Source: Edwardsiella piscicida
Lineage (GTDB): Bacteria; Pseudomonadota; Gammaproteobacteria; Enterobacterales; Enterobacteriaceae
Assembly: GCF_001896205.1 (NCBI RefSeq)
Contig: NZ_MPNU01000001.1
Location: 3,133,143-3,183,966 of the forward strand
Direction: 5' to 3'
DNA length: 50,824 nt
Below are positions 48,173-50,824 of the stretch, one piece after another. The notes under the pieces were generated by a model. That model had not been told where the DNA came from. It made no database searches and saw only the letters and a list, made by a program, of their open reading frames with translations. The first letter of the stretch is position 1, and each line of letters starts with the position of its first letter. The position numbers and the translations under genes are program-made.

Positions 48173-49555
48173 ATGAAGGCTAAAGCGATTATCTTCGCCT
48201 CCGTGTTGTTGGCTGGCTGTCATGGGGCCTCCCAATCACAGCCGGAGCAATATGCACAGAGTTTGTCTTCTGTCAGTCGAAGTGAAGCAGGACAGCCCTC
48301 GGACGCACGAGCGACCTCCGCGCGATGGTTAAGCGACAGCAATACCCTCGCGCAGGATGACTTATGGGGCTTCATTAGTGACGACATGAAGATAAAGGTT
48401 CCGGACAATGCCCGGATCCGCGAGCAACGAAACAAGTATTTACGCAATAAGAGCTATCTCCACGATGTAACATTACGGGCAGAGCCGTACATGTACTGGA
48501 TTGTCGAGCAGATTAAGAAACGTAATATGCCGATGGAACTGGTACTGCTACCCATAGTGGAGAGCGCTTTTAATCCGCATGCAACGTCATCGGCCAACGC
48601 CGCAGGGCTATGGCAGATCGTGCCTCAAACGGGTCGTAACTACGGATTGAAACAGAACCAGTGGTATGACGGACGCCGGGATATCGCCGCCTCGACAACG
48701 GCTGCGCTGGATATGATGCAGCGCATGAACAAGATGTTCGACGGTGACTGGCTGCTGACTCTGGCTGCATTCAACAGCGGCGAAGGGCGCGTCATGCAGG
48801 CGATCAAGGCCAACAAGCGCAAAGGGCGTCCGACCGACTATTGGTCTCTCTCCCTACCGCGTGAGACGGCGCTGTACGTGCCGAAGGTGCTGGCGTTGAG
48901 CGATATCATTAAGCATAACCAGCGCTACGGTATCAAGCTGCCTAAGTCGAGCCAGGAGCGGGCGCTAGCGCGCGTTGACGTCGGTCAGCAGATGCAGCTC
49001 AGCCAGGCTGCCGAGATGGCTGGGATGTCGCTGACTAAGCTGAAGTCGTTCAACCCAGGCTATAAGCGCAACGTTACCGCGCCTAGCGGTCACGGTCCGC
49101 GCTATATCATGGTGCCTCAGGCTCACGTTGATCGGCTGAAGGATTCGTTGGCAGAACGTGAAATTGCCGCGATCCAGCCGGATACCGAGCTGGCGAACAA
49201 TCGCAGCGCGTCAACCTACCGGGTGCGCAGCGGCGATACGGTGTCTGGCATCGCCCGTCGCCTAAACATGACGCAGAAAACGCTGCTGAGCATGAATAAT
49301 ATGGGCAGCCGCAGTACCCTGAAGGCCGGGCAGACGCTGAAGGTCGCCACGGACGCGAAAGGCACTGCGCTGGCGGACAATACCATCACCTATAAGGTGC
49401 GGAAAGGGGACTCACTCTCCAGCATTGCACGCCGCCACGGCGTCGACATCGATGATGTTATGCGCTGGAACAGCAAAGTGAACAACCCGGGTCAGATCCA
49501 GCCGGGCGATCTGCTCACCCTGTACGTGAGGGATAAGCAGGACGGCAACAGCTGA
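48173..49555 (+). CDS. mltD: Membrane-bound lytic murein transglycosylase D
   Basis: Cleaves the peptidoglycan glycan strand with formation of anhydromuramic ends. The 460-aa lipoprotein precursor has lipobox LLAGC (Cys16), an SLT domain with catalytic Glu130 (LLPIVESAF) and AAGLWQIVPQTGRNYGL, and two LysM repeats (YRVRSGDTVSGIARRLN and YKVRKGDSLSSIARRHG) for wall binding. The ATG at 48173 matches the E. coli start; the frame is open to 48113. Confidence 0.97.
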   Translation: MKAKAIIFASVLLAGCHGASQSQPEQYAQSLSSVSRSEAGQPSDARATSARWLSDSNTLAQDDLWGFISDDMKIKVPDNARIREQRNKYLRNKSYLHDVTLRAEPYMYWIVEQIKKRNMPMELVLLPIVESAFNPHATSSANAAGLWQIVPQTGRNYGLKQNQWYDGRRDIAASTTAALDMMQRMNKMFDGDWLLTLAAFNSGEGRVMQAIKANKRKGRPTDYWSLSLPRETALYVPKVLALSDIIKHNQRYGIKLPKSSQERALARVDVGQQMQLSQAAEMAGMSLTKLKSFNPGYKRNVTAPSGHGPRYIMVPQAHVDRLKDSLAEREIAAIQPDTELANNRSASTYRVRSGDTVSGIARRLNMTQKTLLSMNNMGSRSTLKAGQTLKVATDAKGTALADNTITYKVRKGDSLSSIARRHGVDIDDVMRWNSKVNNPGQIQPGDLLTLYVRDKQDGNS

Positions 49556-49566
49556 CGCCACGGACA

Positions 49567-49602
49567 GCAATAAAAAAGCGCCTTTTCGGCGCTTTTTTAT
49601 TG
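49567..49602. terminator. Bidirectional terminator between mltD and yafD
   Basis: A near-perfect palindrome with stem AAAAAAGCGCC and GGCGCTTTTTT around TTTTC sits between two convergent genes and gives a T-run in both directions. Confidence 0.93.
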
Positions 49603-49619
49603 CACGGTACGGAGGTCGA

Positions 49620-50402
49620 TCACTCGGGACGAAACTCAACCAGCAGCGGATTATGATCTGAGGCCTGAGTCACCAGTACCGATGCCTCCACAACGCCTAA
49701 ACCACGATAAAAAACAAAATCTAAAGGACGCCCAAAGGCCGTACGGCGATGATCGTTCGTGAAGTGGACCTCACGTAGCTCCATACCGCTGGCAAAGCGC
49801 CTCAGGGCATTCAGACGGCGATTACTCCAGGCATTGAAATCCCCCGCCATGATCACCGGCCCCTTATGTAGGGCAATCTGCTCCCCTATCGGATCCAGCT
49901 GCTTGCTGTAGACCTCAACGCCTAGGCTAAAGTTGACCGCATGAATATTCACCACCATCAGCAGGCGCCCGTCAAACAGCGGATATACCGTCACCAGCGC
50001 TGATTTCGCCAGACGGATCAGCGGCTCCTTCTCCCGCAGCGGACAGCAGTAGATCGGGTGTGCCGCGGCCAGCGTCATCACGCCGGAGGGATGCTGGGGC
50101 AGCGAGAAGGCCGGAACCTGATCGGCCGTCAGATAGTGACTGGTGGCAAAGCGCACCAGCTCGGGGGTGGTTTGTGCCTCCTGCAGTAGCACCAGCTGTG
50201 AACGGCGACCATACTCCTTTAGCACCGACAGCCAATCGGCGCGCTGCTGCTTGAAAATATTCCAGACCATGATCCGCAGGGCATCATCCGTCGGCAGCGC
50301 CTGGGTCATCGCAGGCTGACTCAGCGCGTCGGTAGCCCCGGGAAAAATACGCGTCGCCGGCATCCCCGCCGTATAGCGCATGGCAAAGTTCTTTTTGCGC
50401 AC
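49620..50402 (-). CDS. yafD: YafD, endonuclease/exonuclease/phosphatase-family protein
   Basis: The 260-aa protein, like E. coli YafD (266 aa), has the EEP fold with motifs [23 protein letters not shown] (metal Glu), [23 protein letters not shown] and [10 protein letters not shown] (catalytic His). Members cleave phosphodiester bonds in nucleic acids or lipids; the substrate here is unknown. No signal peptide is clear. In E. coli it lies between yafC and mltD, not far from rrnH. Confidence 0.93.
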   Translation of the reverse strand: MRKKNFAMRYTAGMPATRIFPGATDALSQPAMTQALPTDDALRIMVWNIFKQQRADWLSVLKEYGRRSQLVLLQEAQTTPELVRFATSHYLTADQVPAFSLPQHPSGVMTLAAAHPIYCCPLREKEPLIRLAKSALVTVYPLFDGRLLMVVNIHAVNFSLGVEVYSKQLDPIGEQIALHKGPVIMAGDFNAWSNRRLNALRRFASGMELREVHFTNDHRRTAFGRPLDFVFYRGLGVVEASVLVTQASDHNPLLVEFRPE

Positions 50403-50611
50403 GTTTACCGCCTGTTACTCAGAATACACCGTAGAAAAGACGCGGGAGTGCGCAGATTCCACACTATGTCACCGAGTCTACTCTTCTGTTATAGGGATGC
50501 ACAGCGTGAATTACAACCGCCGGACGACCGGCGCCAATGATATCGGTGACCTGTAAGCCTGAAAGGACGCTCGAAGAGAAGAGAGAAGATCACTGCGAAA
50601 GATGAAAAAAC

Positions 50612-50643
50612 AAAAAAGGCCTGCTGATTCAGCAGGCCTTTAA
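50612..50643 (-). terminator. Rho-independent terminator of the second tRNA-Asp
   Basis: AAAGGCCTGCTGA and TCAGCAGGCCTTT form a 13-bp stem with a short loop, followed leftward by TTTGTTTTTTC. Confidence 0.93.
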
Positions 50644-50649
50644 AATAAG

Positions 50650-50726
50650 TGGCGGAACGGACGGGACTCGAACCCGCGACCCCCTGCGTGACAGGCAGGT
50701 ATTCTAACCAACTGAACTACCGCTCC
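50650..50726 (-). tRNA. aspU: tRNA-Asp (anticodon GTC), second copy
   Basis: Identical over all 77 bases to the copy at 45104-45180, with anticodon at 50690-50692. No promoter of the stable-RNA type is seen in the 60 bases upstream (50727-50787), unlike the first copy. This suggests transcription from further right, as for aspU after the rRNA operon rrnH in E. coli. Confidence 0.97.
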
Positions 50727-50786
50727 ACCGAATTTTGTCTCTTTTCACGCGCTCCATCGACAGAGTTCGGCCTCCGTCGGCGGGTA

Positions 50787-50820
50787 CTAAAAAGGCCTAC
50801 TGAACCAGCAGGCCTTTTGA
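50787..50820 (-). terminator. Terminator-like hairpin upstream of the second tRNA-Asp
   Basis: AAAGGCCTGCTG and CAGTAGGCCTTT pair with one G-T wobble and are followed leftward by TTTTTAG. It is nearly the same sequence as the terminator on the other side of the tRNA. It probably ends or attenuates a stable-RNA gene just beyond the window edge. Confidence 0.75.
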
Positions 50821-50824
50821 ATAA

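Noticed and set aside
1-50824. CRISPR array
   Set aside because: No regularly spaced direct repeats were seen in any gap. The only long exact repeat noticed is the tRNA-Asp pair.

Overview
The window is chromosomal DNA of a gamma-proteobacterium of the order Enterobacterales. Core proteins are close to their Escherichia coli counterparts (GuaA 525 aa, GuaB 488, HisS 424, HscA 616, IscU 128, Fdx 111) and gene order over long blocks is the E. coli order. The high-GC core, a pilW (pilF-like) gene before rodZ and a complete nrfABCDEFG operon make a Hafniaceae member such as Edwardsiella my best guess; this is inference from recall, not a database match.

Region 1 (1-7949) is an accessory island against the 3' end of guaA, a known integration hot spot. 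Its left end holds the 3' part of an IS3-family transposase gene abutting a 5'-truncated tyrosine recombinase. Its right end holds a P4-type integrase gene broken by a stop codon and a frameshift. Between them lies a visibly AT-rich three-gene operon, transcribed leftward with overlapping genes: a ComEC-like metallo-beta-lactamase (MBL) fold protein, a trypsin-like protease fused to a domain resembling a degenerate DUF1837 (HamA of Hachiman), and an 853-aa SF2 helicase resembling HamB. MBL plus trypsin is the effector pair of type I AVAST (Avs1), there joined to a STAND NTPase; here the partner looks like the Hachiman helicase. This is the best candidate for an undescribed anti-phage system in the window.

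Region 2 (7950-12632) carries guaBA (GMP synthesis; PurR box in the promoter) and divergent xseA. Region 3 (12647-19024) is the nrf operon for periplasmic cytochrome c nitrite reductase, with an FNR box upstream and a frameshift in the nrfB signal-peptide region; in E. coli this operon is elsewhere. Region 4 (19468-30608) holds yfgJ, an AEC-family transporter and the series der, bamB, yfgM, hisS, ispG, rodZ, pilW, rlmN, ndk, all leftward. Region 5 (30920-38899) holds sseB, pepB and the iron-sulfur cluster operon iscRSUA-hscBA-fdx-iscX with tandem IscR sites. Region 6 (39120-44979) holds trmJ, suhB, a short csiE, glyA and hmp, with an NsrR site and a PurR-like box between the last two.

Region 7 (45104-50824) holds two identical tRNA-Asp(GTC) genes flanking dnaQ, rnhA, yafS, gloB, mltD and yafD. 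In E. coli this block lies far from glyA-hmp, next to rrnH, so a rearrangement junction relative to E. coli falls between hmp and the first tRNA. An rRNA operon may lie just beyond the right edge. Most core genes form leftward operons for RNA modification, cell-envelope assembly, isoprenoid synthesis and Fe-S assembly.
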